This document shows positions 44,763 through 53,553 of a DNA stretch of 64,000 nucleotides, piece after piece. The DNA comes from Pararoseomonas baculiformis (GTDB taxonomy: Bacteria; Pseudomonadota; Alphaproteobacteria; Acetobacterales; Acetobacteraceae). A program made the translations under genes and the position numbers. The DNA lies in contig NZ_JAGIZB010000003.1 of the NCBI RefSeq assembly GCF_017813395.1, forward strand, positions 124,001-188,000, given 5' to 3'. Under the pieces are notes generated by a model that worked only from the letters and a program-made list of their open reading frames with translations, was not told the DNA's origin and did no database searches. Numbering within the stretch: position 1 is the first letter of the stretch; the number at the start of each line of letters is the position of its first letter.

Positions 44763-46372
44763 TCCGGCACCACGTCCATGGCCAGGGTGGTCTGGTCCAC
44801 GCGGCCGGGATAGCGGAAGCCCTTGCGGCTGGCCCAGACGGCGCTCTCGAAATGGATCGGCGCAACCGGCATCTGCTCCAGCGCATGGCGGCCGGATCGC
44901 TGCAGCAGGGCGGCGCGTGCAGCGGGGTCCATAGTCACGCTCGCCTCGCGCAGCACCGTGTCGAACTGCGGGTCCGACCAGCCGCCGTAGTTGCTGCTGC
45001 CCTGCCCTTTCGACGCATCCGTCGTCATGAGCCAGAGCTGCTGGAAAAGCAGCGTCTCCGCCGCATCCGCGGACCAGCCGCCCATCGCGACGGAGAATTC
45101 ACGCCGCGCCCGGCGGGTGAAGTAGGTGGCGCTGGGCATGGTGTCCAACTCCACCTTCACCCCGATGCGTTGCCAGTACTGGGCGATGGCCTGGGCCAGC
45201 CGTCCATCATTGACGTAGCGGTTGTTGGTGGCGTGGAAGGTGAGCGCGAAGCCCTGGGGATAGCCGGCCTCTGCCAGCAGCGCGCGGGCGCGGGCGGGGT
45301 CGTGGGGCAGCACTGGCAGGCCCGGGATGGTCCCCGCCATGCCTTCCGGCAGGAACTGTGCGGCAGGCAGCGCAACGCCGTCCATCACCCGCTCCGCCAG
45401 CGCCTTGCGGTCGATGGCCAGGGAGAGGGCCTGCCGCACCCGGGCATCTTGCAGCGGGTTCGGGCCGGTTCCGCCCTGCACGAAGGGGCTGGGGCTACGG
45501 GCCGTGTCGAATTGCAGGAAAATCAGACGCGTGGTGGGCGAAGCGGAGACATGGACGGAAGGATTGGAGCGGAGCCTGGCGAGGTCGGCCGTGTTCGGCG
45601 CCTCGATCAGGTCATGATCGCCCGCCAGCAGCCCCGCCAGGCGAGGCGCGGCGGCGGTGACAGGGGTCAGGCGGACCGTGACCCAATGCGGCCGGGTTCC
45701 CCAGTAATTTTCGGCCCGCGCCAGCTCGATCGTCCCGCCCCGCGTGTAGGAGACGAGGCGGTAGGGGCCGGTGCCATTGGCGGCGCGGCCCTCGTTGAAA
45801 TCCTGCGCCGTGGGCCAGCTTCCCTGCACGCCGCATTGCTGGTTGGCCTGGAAGTCCAGCTGCCCGGCCGGAACGATGCGCCGGGACGTGATGGCGATAT
45901 TGGTCAGGTCGCTCGGCAGGAGCGGCGCGGGATCGCGGGTGACGATCCGTACCGTCATCGCATCCGGCGTTTCCACCCGGGCAAAGCCGCGGACATAGCG
46001 GGAGAAGGACTGGGTGACCTCCCCCTCGTTGTTGCGGGTCCGGCAGAAGCTGGCGACCACGTCCTCGGCGGTGAACGGGGTGCCGTCATGGAAGGTCACG
46101 CCGGGGCGGAGATGGAACAGCCAGCTCGTGTCGCTCTCGCGCTCCCATCGCGTGGCGAGGCCGGGGACGATGGACAGATCCGGCCCCGTCTCGGTCAGCG
46201 CATCGAACAGATGGGCGCGCAGCGTCGTGTTGGGCGTCAGCCCGTACTGGTGCGGATCGGCGGAGGTGGTCTCCCCCGCCATGGCGATCCGGAGATTCTG
46301 GGCGGCGGCGGGTGCCGTCCCCCCGGCCCAGGCGGCCGAGGCAGCGAACAGGGCGAGGGCGAGACGGCGCAT
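44759..46372 (-). CDS. ABC transporter substrate-binding protein, family 5
   Basis: A 537-residue periplasmic protein with a Sec-type signal (MRRLALALFAASAAWAGG..AAAQ). Motifs: SADPHQYGLTPNTTLRAHLFDAL, TSWLFHLRPGVTFHDGTPFTAEDVV, and LQDARVRQALSLAIDRKALAERV. I start at the ATG at 46372, six bases after GAGG; an upstream TTG is weaker. No permease or ATPase follows. With ggt and an amidase upstream, peptides or gamma-glutamyl amides are reasonable ligands, by context only. Confidence 0.92.
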   Translation of the reverse strand: MRRLALALFAASAAWAGGTAPAAAQNLRIAMAGETTSADPHQYGLTPNTTLRAHLFDALTETGPDLSIVPGLATRWERESDTSWLFHLRPGVTFHDGTPFTAEDVVASFCRTRNNEGEVTQSFSRYVRGFARVETPDAMTVRIVTRDPAPLLPSDLTNIAITSRRIVPAGQLDFQANQQCGVQGSWPTAQDFNEGRAANGTGPYRLVSYTRGGTIELARAENYWGTRPHWVTVRLTPVTAAAPRLAGLLAGDHDLIEAPNTADLARLRSNPSVHVSASPTTRLIFLQFDTARSPSPFVQGGTGPNPLQDARVRQALSLAIDRKALAERVMDGVALPAAQFLPEGMAGTIPGLPVLPHDPARARALLAEAGYPQGFALTFHATNNRYVNDGRLAQAIAQYWQRIGVKVELDTMPSATYFTRRARREFSVAMGGWSADAAETLLFQQLWLMTTDASKGQGSSNYGGWSDPQFDTVLREASVTMDPAARAALLQRSGRHALEQMPVAPIHFESAVWASRKGFRYPGRVDQTTLAMDVVPE

Positions 46373-46380
46373 CGGATACC

Positions 46381-47877
46381 TCAATCGAAGCCCATAAAGC
46401 CGGGCATGGAGGAGATCGGCGGCGCCTTCGCGAGGGCCGCGATATCGGGGATGGGGCGGCTGAGCAGCGCGTCACCGGCCACGGCCGCCTCGATGGCCGC
46501 CGCCGCACGGAGCACCAGCGCGTCGCCGCCGCGGGGACCGACGATCTGCAAACCGAAGGGCATGCCCTTCGCGTCCCGTCCCATGGGGATGGAGATGGCC
46601 GGGTGGCCCGTGAGGGTCACGATGTAGGCCATGGCCAGCCAGTGGAAATAGGTGCGGGTCTTCTCCCCATCGATCTCGGAGGGGAAGAGCTCGGACCAGG
46701 GGCGCGGCGAGATGGTGATCGCCGGGGTGATGATCAGGTCCGTGCCGGCCGCGAAGAAAGCCTGCCAGCGGTGGTAGAGCTGGGTCTGCAGCACAGAGCC
46801 GCGGGCGACATCGGCGGCGGAGTAGCCAAAACCCTCCGCCACATTGGCCCGCACATTCGGCCCGACCATGTCCGGGGTCTTCGCCACCTTCTCCGCATGG
46901 GCAGCGATGAAGTTCAGCGCGCGGAGGATCTCGAAGGCCTCGTTCGCGCCGGTGCAGTCCGGCGTCTTCTCCTCAACGCGGGCGAAGAGCGGCTCCAGCT
47001 TCGCCACTCGCTCGCGGAAGGCCTCGCGCACGGTCCGCTCGACCAGGGCGAGGCCGAAATCCTCGGTGGACGCGACGCGGAGGCTGGAGAGATCGAGCGG
47101 CTGAAGCGGCATGTAGCGCTCCGGCTTCGCCCGGACCGCCTCGCCCGGGAGGGTATAGGACAGCGGGTCCAGCTCATGGTCGCCCGCCATGGCGGCGAGC
47201 AGCAGGGCCGCATCGGGCGTGTTGTTCGCCATCGGGCCGAGCACCGGCAGGTTCTGCCAGCCCAGGAGGCGCCGCTCCGAGGAGACGAGGCCCGGGCTGG
47301 GCCGGAAGCCGACGATGCCGTTGAAGGCAGCCGGGTTGCGCAGCGAGCCACCCGTATCCGAGCCCGAGCAGATGGCGAACATGCCCGCGGCCAGGGCCGC
47401 GCCCGATCCGCCGGAGGAACCGGCCGCCGAGCGGGTCGGGTCATGCGGGTTGCCCGTCGCGCCATAGACCGCGTTCCGGGTATTCGCGCCCGCGCCGAAT
47501 TCGGGTGTGTTCGTCTTGGCCGTGATCACCGCGCCCGCCGCGCGGATGCGCGCGACGGAGCTGAGATCGGCCTTCGGCACATGGTCCTTGAAGAGCGGGC
47601 TGCCGAAGGTGGTGACGAGCCCCTCCGTTTCCTCCAGGTCCTTGATTCCGATCGGAAGCCCGTGGAGGAGTCCGAGCTTGTCCCCCCGCATGACCGCTTC
47701 CTCCGCCCGGCGGGCGGCCTCGCGGGCACGCGGGTCGATCGCGACGACGGCGTTGATGGCCGGGTTCACCGCCTCGATCCGCTTCAGGCACGAATCGAGC
47801 AGCTCCACGGGGGAGAGCCGCTTCGTGCCGATCAGGCGTCGCGCTTCAAGGGCGGTGAGGTCGCAAGGCTCGGTCAT
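46381..47877 (-). CDS. Amidase (amidase-signature family)
   Basis: A 498-residue amidase-signature enzyme with its Ser-cisSer-Lys triad: K79 (LPIGIKD), S154/S155 in GSSGGSGAALA, and nucleophile S178 in SGSDTGGSLRNPA. It hydrolyses a carboxamide in the cytosol. The broad family covers aryl amides, ureido compounds and peptide amides, so the substrate is open. ATG at 47877 with AGGAA upstream; a TTG just before is unlikely. It follows ggt by 39 bases. Confidence 0.93.
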   Translation of the reverse strand: MTEPCDLTALEARRLIGTKRLSPVELLDSCLKRIEAVNPAINAVVAIDPRAREAARRAEEAVMRGDKLGLLHGLPIGIKDLEETEGLVTTFGSPLFKDHVPKADLSSVARIRAAGAVITAKTNTPEFGAGANTRNAVYGATGNPHDPTRSAAGSSGGSGAALAAGMFAICSGSDTGGSLRNPAAFNGIVGFRPSPGLVSSERRLLGWQNLPVLGPMANNTPDAALLLAAMAGDHELDPLSYTLPGEAVRAKPERYMPLQPLDLSSLRVASTEDFGLALVERTVREAFRERVAKLEPLFARVEEKTPDCTGANEAFEILRALNFIAAHAEKVAKTPDMVGPNVRANVAEGFGYSAADVARGSVLQTQLYHRWQAFFAAGTDLIITPAITISPRPWSELFPSEIDGEKTRTYFHWLAMAYIVTLTGHPAISIPMGRDAKGMPFGLQIVGPRGGDALVLRAAAAIEAAVAGDALLSRPIPDIAALAKAPPISSMPGFMGFD

Positions 47878-47916
47878 CAACGCTTCCTGTCAGACGGTGG
47901 AAATGGAGGTTGGGCC

Positions 47917-49527
47917 TCAGTAGCCCATCGCGCAGCCATCCTTGCGCGGGTCGGACCCGCCGACGAGGATCCCGCGCTCGCGGTCGATCAGGATGGCCTG
48001 CCCGCCGCCATGCGGCTTCTTGATGAGCTTCGGCTGATGGCCGAGCGCGGCGAGCTGCGCCTTCAGCTCGGGCGGCAGGCCGGTCTCGATCTCCACGTCT
48101 CGGTGGTTGGCACCCACGCTCGGGAAGACGCGGGTCAGGTCCAGCGCCTCCTGCACGTCCAGGCCGAACTGGAAGTGGTTGGTGAGGAACCAGGTCTGGC
48201 CCATGGGCTGGTAGTGCCCGCCCATCACGCCATAGGGCATGATCGCCTTGCCGTCCTTCATCACCATGCCCGGGATGATGGTGTGCATCGGCCGCTTGCG
48301 CGGGGCGATGCAGTTCGGATGGCCCTCCTGCAGCCGGAAGCCGAAGCCGCGGTTCTGCAGCATCACGCCCGAGCCCTCGGCGAGGATGCCGGAGCCGAAA
48401 CCCTCGAAAAGGGAGTTGATGAAGGAGCAGGCGTTCCCGTCCTTGTCGACGACGGTCAGGTAGACCGTGTCCTTGTGCTTCTGCCAGTCCACGTCGCCCG
48501 CCGGCGGCAGCTGCTCCATGGCCTTGTCGTCGCGGATCATGCCGCGGAGCTTGTCCAGGTAGCCGTCGGAGAGCAGCTTCTCGACCGGAACCTCCACCTG
48601 GGAGGGGTCGGCCAGGAAGGCGTCACGGTCACGATAGACGAGGCGCGCTGCCTCCATGTGGCGGTGGACGCGGGTGGCGTCGAGCGGGCCGGCCGGGTCG
48701 GGGAAGCCCTCCAGAATGCCCAGCAGCATCAGCACCAGCAGGCCGGAGCCGTTGGGCGGGCACTGGAACACCTCCATGTCCCGCCACTTGCGGGAGATCG
48801 GGTCCACGAAGTTGGCCACGTTCTGCCCCTCGGCGAAGTCCTCCTCCGTGTGGAGGCCGCCGGCGGCGCGCAGGGCGGCCACCATGTCGGCGGCGATCGC
48901 GCCGGTGTAGAAGGCGCGGGCACCGTCCTTCGCGATGGCGCGGAGGGTCTTGCCCAGTTCCGGCTGGGTGAAGCGGTCACCGAAGGCGTAGGGCTTGCCA
49001 TCCTTCAGGAACCGGCGGGCCGTCTGCGGCTGGAGGGAGAGCTTGCCGACGCTGTCCTCCCAATCCGCCGAAACGCGGGAGGAGACGGCGAAGCCTTCCT
49101 CGGCATAGCGGATGGCGGGCTGCAGGATCTGGTCCAGCCCGACCTTGCCATGGGTCTTGTTCAGAAGTTCCCAGGCCGAGATGGCGCCGGGGACGGTCAC
49201 GGAATGGACGGAGGTATTGACCATCTCGGTCAGCCCCGCGGCCCGCAGGGCCTCCGGCGTGGCGGCGGCCGGGGCACGGCCGGAACCGTTGATGGCGACC
49301 ACCCCGCCCGAAGCCGGGGCGTAGAGGCACCAGCAATCGCCGCCGATGCCCGTGGACTGCGGCTCCACCACGGCCAGCACGGCGGCGGCGGCGATGGCGC
49401 CGTCCAGGGCATTGCCCCCGGCCCGCATGATATCGAGCGCGGCAAGCGTCGCGACGGGCATGGAGGTGGCCGCCATCGCGTTGAGGGCCATGGCCGGGCT
49501 GCGCCCGGGAAGATGGAGGTCGCGCAT
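47917..49527 (-). CDS. ggt: Gamma-glutamyltransferase family protein
   Basis: A 536-residue Ntn hydrolase proenzyme. The autocleavage nucleophile is T354 in [19 protein letters not shown], giving large (1-353) and small subunits. Early motifs [20 protein letters not shown] and GIGGDCW are typical. No signal peptide is visible, placing it with cytosolic GGT-like acylases rather than the exported form. It could cleave gamma-glutamyl amides or act as an acylase. It heads the run ggt-amidase-binding protein-esterase. Confidence 0.9.
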   Translation of the reverse strand: MRDLHLPGRSPAMALNAMAATSMPVATLAALDIMRAGGNALDGAIAAAAVLAVVEPQSTGIGGDCWCLYAPASGGVVAINGSGRAPAAATPEALRAAGLTEMVNTSVHSVTVPGAISAWELLNKTHGKVGLDQILQPAIRYAEEGFAVSSRVSADWEDSVGKLSLQPQTARRFLKDGKPYAFGDRFTQPELGKTLRAIAKDGARAFYTGAIAADMVAALRAAGGLHTEEDFAEGQNVANFVDPISRKWRDMEVFQCPPNGSGLLVLMLLGILEGFPDPAGPLDATRVHRHMEAARLVYRDRDAFLADPSQVEVPVEKLLSDGYLDKLRGMIRDDKAMEQLPPAGDVDWQKHKDTVYLTVVDKDGNACSFINSLFEGFGSGILAEGSGVMLQNRGFGFRLQEGHPNCIAPRKRPMHTIIPGMVMKDGKAIMPYGVMGGHYQPMGQTWFLTNHFQFGLDVQEALDLTRVFPSVGANHRDVEIETGLPPELKAQLAALGHQPKLIKKPHGGGQAILIDRERGILVGGSDPRKDGCAMGY

Positions 49528-49733
49528 CTGAGGTTCCGTTCTCCCCTGGGGTCACTCCCCGCCACCGCGGGGGGCATCGGCTCGTTCCGTGGGCCGGCTC
49601 CCGCAATACGCCCCGACTCCCGGTCGCGAAAGACCATCGAGGGAGAGAATCGGCGCCGCACCCGCCGCCGCGGGACACCACATTGCCCATTCGGCATCTT
49701 TCCGGGGCGCGCCGCTTCCGGTATCGCGCCGTG

Positions 49734-50081
49734 ATGGACGCCGCGCCCCCCGCCACCATCGCTGAATTCGACCGGATCGACATCCGCGCCGGCACCGTGA
49801 TCGCCGCCGAGCCCTTCCCCGAGGCGCGCAAGCCCTCGGTCAAGCTGACCATCGATTTCGGGGAGGGCATCGGCATCCGCCGCTCCTCCGCCCAGGTCAC
49901 GGTGCATTACGCGCCGGAGACGCTGATCGGGCGGCAGGTCATGGCGGTGGTGAACTTCGCCCCCCGCCGGATCGCCGGCTTCCCGAGCGAGGTGCTGGTC
50001 CTCGGCGTGCCCGACGAGGCGGGCGCGGTGGTGCTGCTGCGCCCGGACCAGGCGGTGCCGAATGGCGCCCGGATGTTCTGA
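49734..50081 (+). CDS. csaA: CsaA-type tRNA-binding domain protein
   Basis: A 115-residue OB-fold protein with the tRNA-binding-domain pattern [23 protein letters not shown] and [24 protein letters not shown]. CsaA dimers bind tRNA and have chaperone-like activity in other bacteria. The ATG at 49734 gives the usual length; the 17 upstream codons are not conserved. Divergent from ggt with about 200 bases between, which hold a small CCCCGC/GCGGGG hairpin and no gene. Confidence 0.92.
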   Translation: MDAAPPATIAEFDRIDIRAGTVIAAEPFPEARKPSVKLTIDFGEGIGIRRSSAQVTVHYAPETLIGRQVMAVVNFAPRRIAGFPSEVLVLGVPDEAGAVVLLRPDQAVPNGARMF

Positions 50082-50106
50082 ACCGGAAGTTTACAAGGAC
50101 CGCCTC

Positions 50107-50604
50107 ATGGCCCCGCGCTACTACACCGTCACCTGGGACCAGCTTCACCGGGACGCCAAGGCCCTCGCCTGGCGCCTGGTCGGGAAGGGCCCGGAGAATG
50201 GCGGCTTCAAGGGCATCGTCGCCATCACCCGCGGCGGGCTGATCCCCGCCGCGATCGTCGCGCGCGAGCTGGATTGCCGCCTGATCGAGAGCGTCTCCGT
50301 CATCACCTATGACGAGGAAAAGAAGGGCGAGCCGCGCGTGGCCAAGGCGCCGGATGCCGCCGGGGATGGCACGGGCTGGCTGGTGCTGGACGACCTCGTG
50401 GATACCGGCACCACGGCGAAGGTGGTGCGGGGCATGCTGCCCGGCGCCCATTTCGCCACCATCTACGCCAAGCCGGCCGGGCGCCCGCTCGTGGACAGCT
50501 TCGTCACCGAGGTGAGCCAGGACACCTGGATCCTCTTCCCCTGGGACACCGAGCCCCAGTTCGTGGCCCCGATCGCCCGGACGGCCGGCGCCGGGGGTGC
50601 CTGA
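50107..50604 (+). CDS. gpt: Xanthine-guanine phosphoribosyltransferase
   Basis: A 165-residue type I phosphoribosyltransferase. The PRPP-binding loop is WLVLDDLVDTGTTAKVVR, preceded by IVAITRGGLIPAAIVARELDC and followed by YAKPAGRPLVDSFVTEV and the C-terminal WILFPWDTEP. It salvages xanthine and guanine to XMP and GMP. AAGGA lies eight bases before the ATG. It begins 25 bases after csaA. Confidence 0.96.
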   Translation: MAPRYYTVTWDQLHRDAKALAWRLVGKGPENGGFKGIVAITRGGLIPAAIVARELDCRLIESVSVITYDEEKKGEPRVAKAPDAAGDGTGWLVLDDLVDTGTTAKVVRGMLPGAHFATIYAKPAGRPLVDSFVTEVSQDTWILFPWDTEPQFVAPIARTAGAGGA

Positions 50605-50611
50605 TCTCATT

Positions 50612-50631
50612 CCCCCTCCATCCGGAGGGGG
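50612..50631 (+). terminator. Hairpin after gpt
   Basis: A perfect 8-bp stem CCCCCTCC/GGAGGGGG with loop ATCC, seven bases after the gpt stop. There is no T-run after it, so efficiency is uncertain. Confidence 0.5.
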
Positions 50632-50710
50632 CGCCCATCCTTCCGCCGTGGCAAGGACCATCCCATGATGCGGGGCGCTCCGGCCCCGCCGGACGGGAGA
50701 CAGCCACGCC

Positions 50711-51127
50711 ATGAACGCCACGCCGCGCCCCATCGCCGCCATCCTGGACAGCCGCGCCTTCGGCGTGCTGATGCGGATCGTGCTGACCCTTCCCTACTGG
50801 GCGAGCGGCCTGGCCAAGCTGACCGATTTCAGCGGCGCCCAGGCGGAGATGAGCATGTTCGGCCTGCAGCCTGCGGCGCCCATCGCCATCGCCGTGATTG
50901 TCACCCAGCTCGTCGGCGCGGCGCTGGTCATCCATGGGCGGCATGCCTGGCTGGGTGCCGGGGCGCTCGCCATCTTCACCATCCTGACCATCTTCCTCGT
51001 CCACTCCTTCTGGACCATGTCGGGCCCGGACGCGGTGAAGGCCATGCATGTGGCGGTGGAGCATATCGGCATGTGCGGCGGCCTGGCCCTCGCCTCCATC
51101 CAGGCCCACTGGGCCCGCCGGGGCTGA
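50711..51127 (+). CDS. DoxX family membrane protein
   Basis: A 138-residue protein with four predicted transmembrane helices. The first helix shows VLMRIVLTLPYWASGLAKLTDF, a DoxX-type pattern, and the third and fourth include GAGALAIFTILTIFLVHSFW and HIGMCGGLALASI. DoxX proteins are small inner-membrane proteins linked in some bacteria to quinone or oxidative-stress functions; nothing more specific can be said. The PhzF-like gene follows five bases later. Confidence 0.87.
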   Translation: MNATPRPIAAILDSRAFGVLMRIVLTLPYWASGLAKLTDFSGAQAEMSMFGLQPAAPIAIAVIVTQLVGAALVIHGRHAWLGAGALAIFTILTIFLVHSFWTMSGPDAVKAMHVAVEHIGMCGGLALASIQAHWARRG

Positions 51128-51132
51128 CCCGG

Positions 51133-51975
51133 ATGGAGGTCCAGCGGATCGCCGCCTTCTCGGATGGCGAGTCGGGCGGCAACCCGGCCGGGGTGGTCAT
51201 CGCCCCTGCCCTGCCGGATGCCGCCACCATGCAGGCCCTGGCGGCGGAGATCGGCTATTCCGAAACTGTATTCGCCGCGCCCGAGGCGGAGGCTTGGAGG
51301 GTGCGGTACTTCGCCCCCGCGATGGAGGTGCCGTTCTGCGGCCACGCGACCATCGCCCTCGGCGCCGCGCTGGCTCTGCGCCGGGGCGATGGGCGTTACG
51401 CGCTGCGGCTGAACGTCGGAACCATCAGCGTGGAAGGCTGGCGCGAGGCGGGCGGGCTGCGGGCGGCCCTGCAATCGCCACCCACCCGCAGCGCCCCGGC
51501 CGATGCCGCCCTGGTCGCCGGGACCCTTGCCCTGTTCGGGCTGGACGGATCGGCGCTGGACCATCGGATTCCGCCGGCCCTGGCCGAGGCGGGGGCGAGG
51601 CATCTCGTCCTGGCCCTGCGGGACCGGGCAGATCTGGCGGCCATGCGCTACGACCTGGCGTCCGGCCGAGCCCTGATGGAGCAGGCCGGGCTGGTCACGA
51701 TCGCCCTTGTCCACGCCGCGGGCCCGGCCCTGTTCCAGGCGCGCAACGCCTTCGCCGCGGGCGGGGTGCTGGAGGACCCGGCCACCGGGGCCGCGGCGGC
51801 GGCGCTGGCCGGCTATCTGCGCGATATCGGCTGGCCGCATGGCGGTGCCATCGCCATTCACCAAGGCGACGATATGGGCATGCCCTCCCGCCTCCACGCG
51901 GCGATCACGACCGGCGCAGGGGAATCGATCCGGGTTTCGGGCCAGGCCCGGGTGATGCGCCCGGGCCCGGGCTGA
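51133..51975 (+). CDS. PhzF family isomerase/epimerase
   Basis: A 280-residue protein of the diaminopimelate-epimerase-like fold. MEVQRIAAFSDGESGGNPAGVVI and the catalytic-Glu segment IGYSETVFAAP are PhzF signatures; YFAPAMEVPFCGHATIALGAAL and GVLEDPATGAAAAALAGYL complete the two half-domains. Members isomerise small acids such as the phenazine precursor, but phenazine genes are absent here, so the substrate is unknown. Its stop abuts the stop of the opposing CBS-domain gene (TGATCA). Confidence 0.92.
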   Translation: MEVQRIAAFSDGESGGNPAGVVIAPALPDAATMQALAAEIGYSETVFAAPEAEAWRVRYFAPAMEVPFCGHATIALGAALALRRGDGRYALRLNVGTISVEGWREAGGLRAALQSPPTRSAPADAALVAGTLALFGLDGSALDHRIPPALAEAGARHLVLALRDRADLAAMRYDLASGRALMEQAGLVTIALVHAAGPALFQARNAFAAGGVLEDPATGAAAAALAGYLRDIGWPHGGAIAIHQGDDMGMPSRLHAAITTGAGESIRVSGQARVMRPGPG

Positions 51976-53280
51976 TCAGGCCGAGACGACCTCGTCCTTG
52001 GCAGCCAGCACCTTGTCCACGCGCCGGCCATCCATGTCCACGATCTCGAATCGCCAGCCGCCGAAGACGATGCGATCCCCTTCCTGCGGCACGCGCCGGA
52101 GCAGGGCGAGCATCAGCCCGGCCACGGTGTGATAGGTTCCGGGCTGCGGCAGGGCGGGCAGGTCGAGCCGGGCGCGCAGCTCATCGCTGGGCATCATGCC
52201 GTCCAGCAGAAGGCTGCCATCGTAACGCTCCACCGCCGGGCCCGATTCGGCCGGGATGGCAGGGGCGCCCAGCTCGCCCACGATGGCTTCCAGCAGGTCG
52301 GCGGCGGTGACCACCCCCTCGAAGGAGCCGTATTCGTCCATGACCAGGGCGAGGCCGAGCGGGTCCTGGCGGATCCGCTCCAGCGCATCAAGGGCCGAAA
52401 GATTGTCCGGCAGCACCATGGGCTGGCGCAGCACGCCCGCCACGGACATGGGCAGGCCGGAGAGAACCTGATCCAGCAGGTCCTTCGCGGCGGCCACGCC
52501 GACAACATTGTCCACGCGCCCGTCGGCGACGATGAAGCGGTTGACCGTCTCGCCCTTCAGCTTTTCGGAAACCTCCTCCGGGGTGGCGTTCCGGTCCAGC
52601 CAGGCGATTTCCGTGCGGGGGGTCATCAGGGCGCGCACGGGCTTGTCGGCCAGGCGCAGCACCCGCTCGATCATGTGGCGCTCCTCCGTTTCCAGCGCCC
52701 CGGCCTCGGCCCCCTCGGCAACCACCGCCTTTACCTCCTCTTCCGTCACGGACTGCTCGATCGTCGTGTTCGCGCCGAGAAGGCGCAGAACCAGGGCCGA
52801 GGAGTTGGAGAGCAGCCAGACGATCGGGGAGGAAACGCGGGAGAGGGCCAGCATCGGCCGGGCCACCAGGATGGCCAGCCGCTCAGGGTCCCGCAGGGCC
52901 AGCTGCTTCGGCACCAGCTCACCCAGGATGAGGGAGAGATAGGTGATCAGCATGACCACCAGGATCAGCGCCGCCTCGGTGCCATAGGGTGCCACGCCGG
53001 GGATGCGGTCCAGCACCGGGCCGAGGGTCGCGGAGAGCCGCGCGCCGCCGAAGGTGCCGGCGACCACACCCACCAAGGTGATCCCGACCTGCACCGTGGG
53101 CAGGAAGCGCTGCGGGTCCTCGGCCAGGGCCAGCGCCGCGCGCGCGCCGGTGGAGCCCGACCGCTCCAGCGCCGTGAGCCTCGCCCGGCGGGAGGAGACG
53201 ATCGCCAGCTCACTCATCGCGAAGACGCCGTTCAGCAGCACCAGCAAGATGATGATGCCGATCTCCAGGAGCGCTGACAT
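51976..53280 (-). CDS. CBS-domain membrane protein, hemolysin C/CorC (CNNM-like) family
   Basis: A 434-residue protein: an N-terminal DUF21 membrane domain of three or four helices (IIILLVLLNGVFAMSELAIVSSRRARL), two CBS domains at about 215-335 (MTPRTEIAWLDRNAT and DPLGLALVMDEYGSFEGVVTAAD), and a C-terminal CorC/HlyC domain (ELRARLDLPAL onward). The family is involved in magnesium or cobalt efflux and regulation; hemolytic activity is not implied. The frame continues upstream to 54204 but only over the opposing gene, so the ATG at 53280 is right. Confidence 0.93.
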   Translation of the reverse strand: MSALLEIGIIILLVLLNGVFAMSELAIVSSRRARLTALERSGSTGARAALALAEDPQRFLPTVQVGITLVGVVAGTFGGARLSATLGPVLDRIPGVAPYGTEAALILVVMLITYLSLILGELVPKQLALRDPERLAILVARPMLALSRVSSPIVWLLSNSSALVLRLLGANTTIEQSVTEEEVKAVVAEGAEAGALETEERHMIERVLRLADKPVRALMTPRTEIAWLDRNATPEEVSEKLKGETVNRFIVADGRVDNVVGVAAAKDLLDQVLSGLPMSVAGVLRQPMVLPDNLSALDALERIRQDPLGLALVMDEYGSFEGVVTAADLLEAIVGELGAPAIPAESGPAVERYDGSLLLDGMMPSDELRARLDLPALPQPGTYHTVAGLMLALLRRVPQEGDRIVFGGWRFEIVDMDGRRVDKVLAAKDEVVSA

Positions 53281-53553
53281 GACCGGAAAGGGGATCCTTC
53301 TGTTCGTGGATGGGCTGGCGGCGGAGAGGCCATCCTGGCCGCCCCATGATAACGCCTTGGGCCGCGGACGCCTAAGCCGGACCTGGGCAGGTGCCCCGGA
53401 TGTTCTTGCTGCGCCGCAATGTTGCCCAGATTGGGCCGGATGCGCGCCGCAGCCAGGGGGGCTGATGGCACCGAGCGCAGGGGGCGCCCGAATCATGTCA
53501 GCCCGGATCGGCCGGGCGGTGATCGGGTGCCCCGCGCCGGAGCCCTTCACGCG

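Noticed and set aside
46312-49734. 1140-codon open frame on the plus strand across ggt and amidase
   Set aside because: It is antisense to two clearly recognisable genes on the minus strand. Its translation is Arg/Gly/His-rich with no family motifs. Long antisense frames are expected at this GC content.
51976-53280. Haemolysin toxin
   Set aside because: The DUF21-CBS-CorC architecture is that of a metal-transport-related membrane protein; the hemolysin label is historical.
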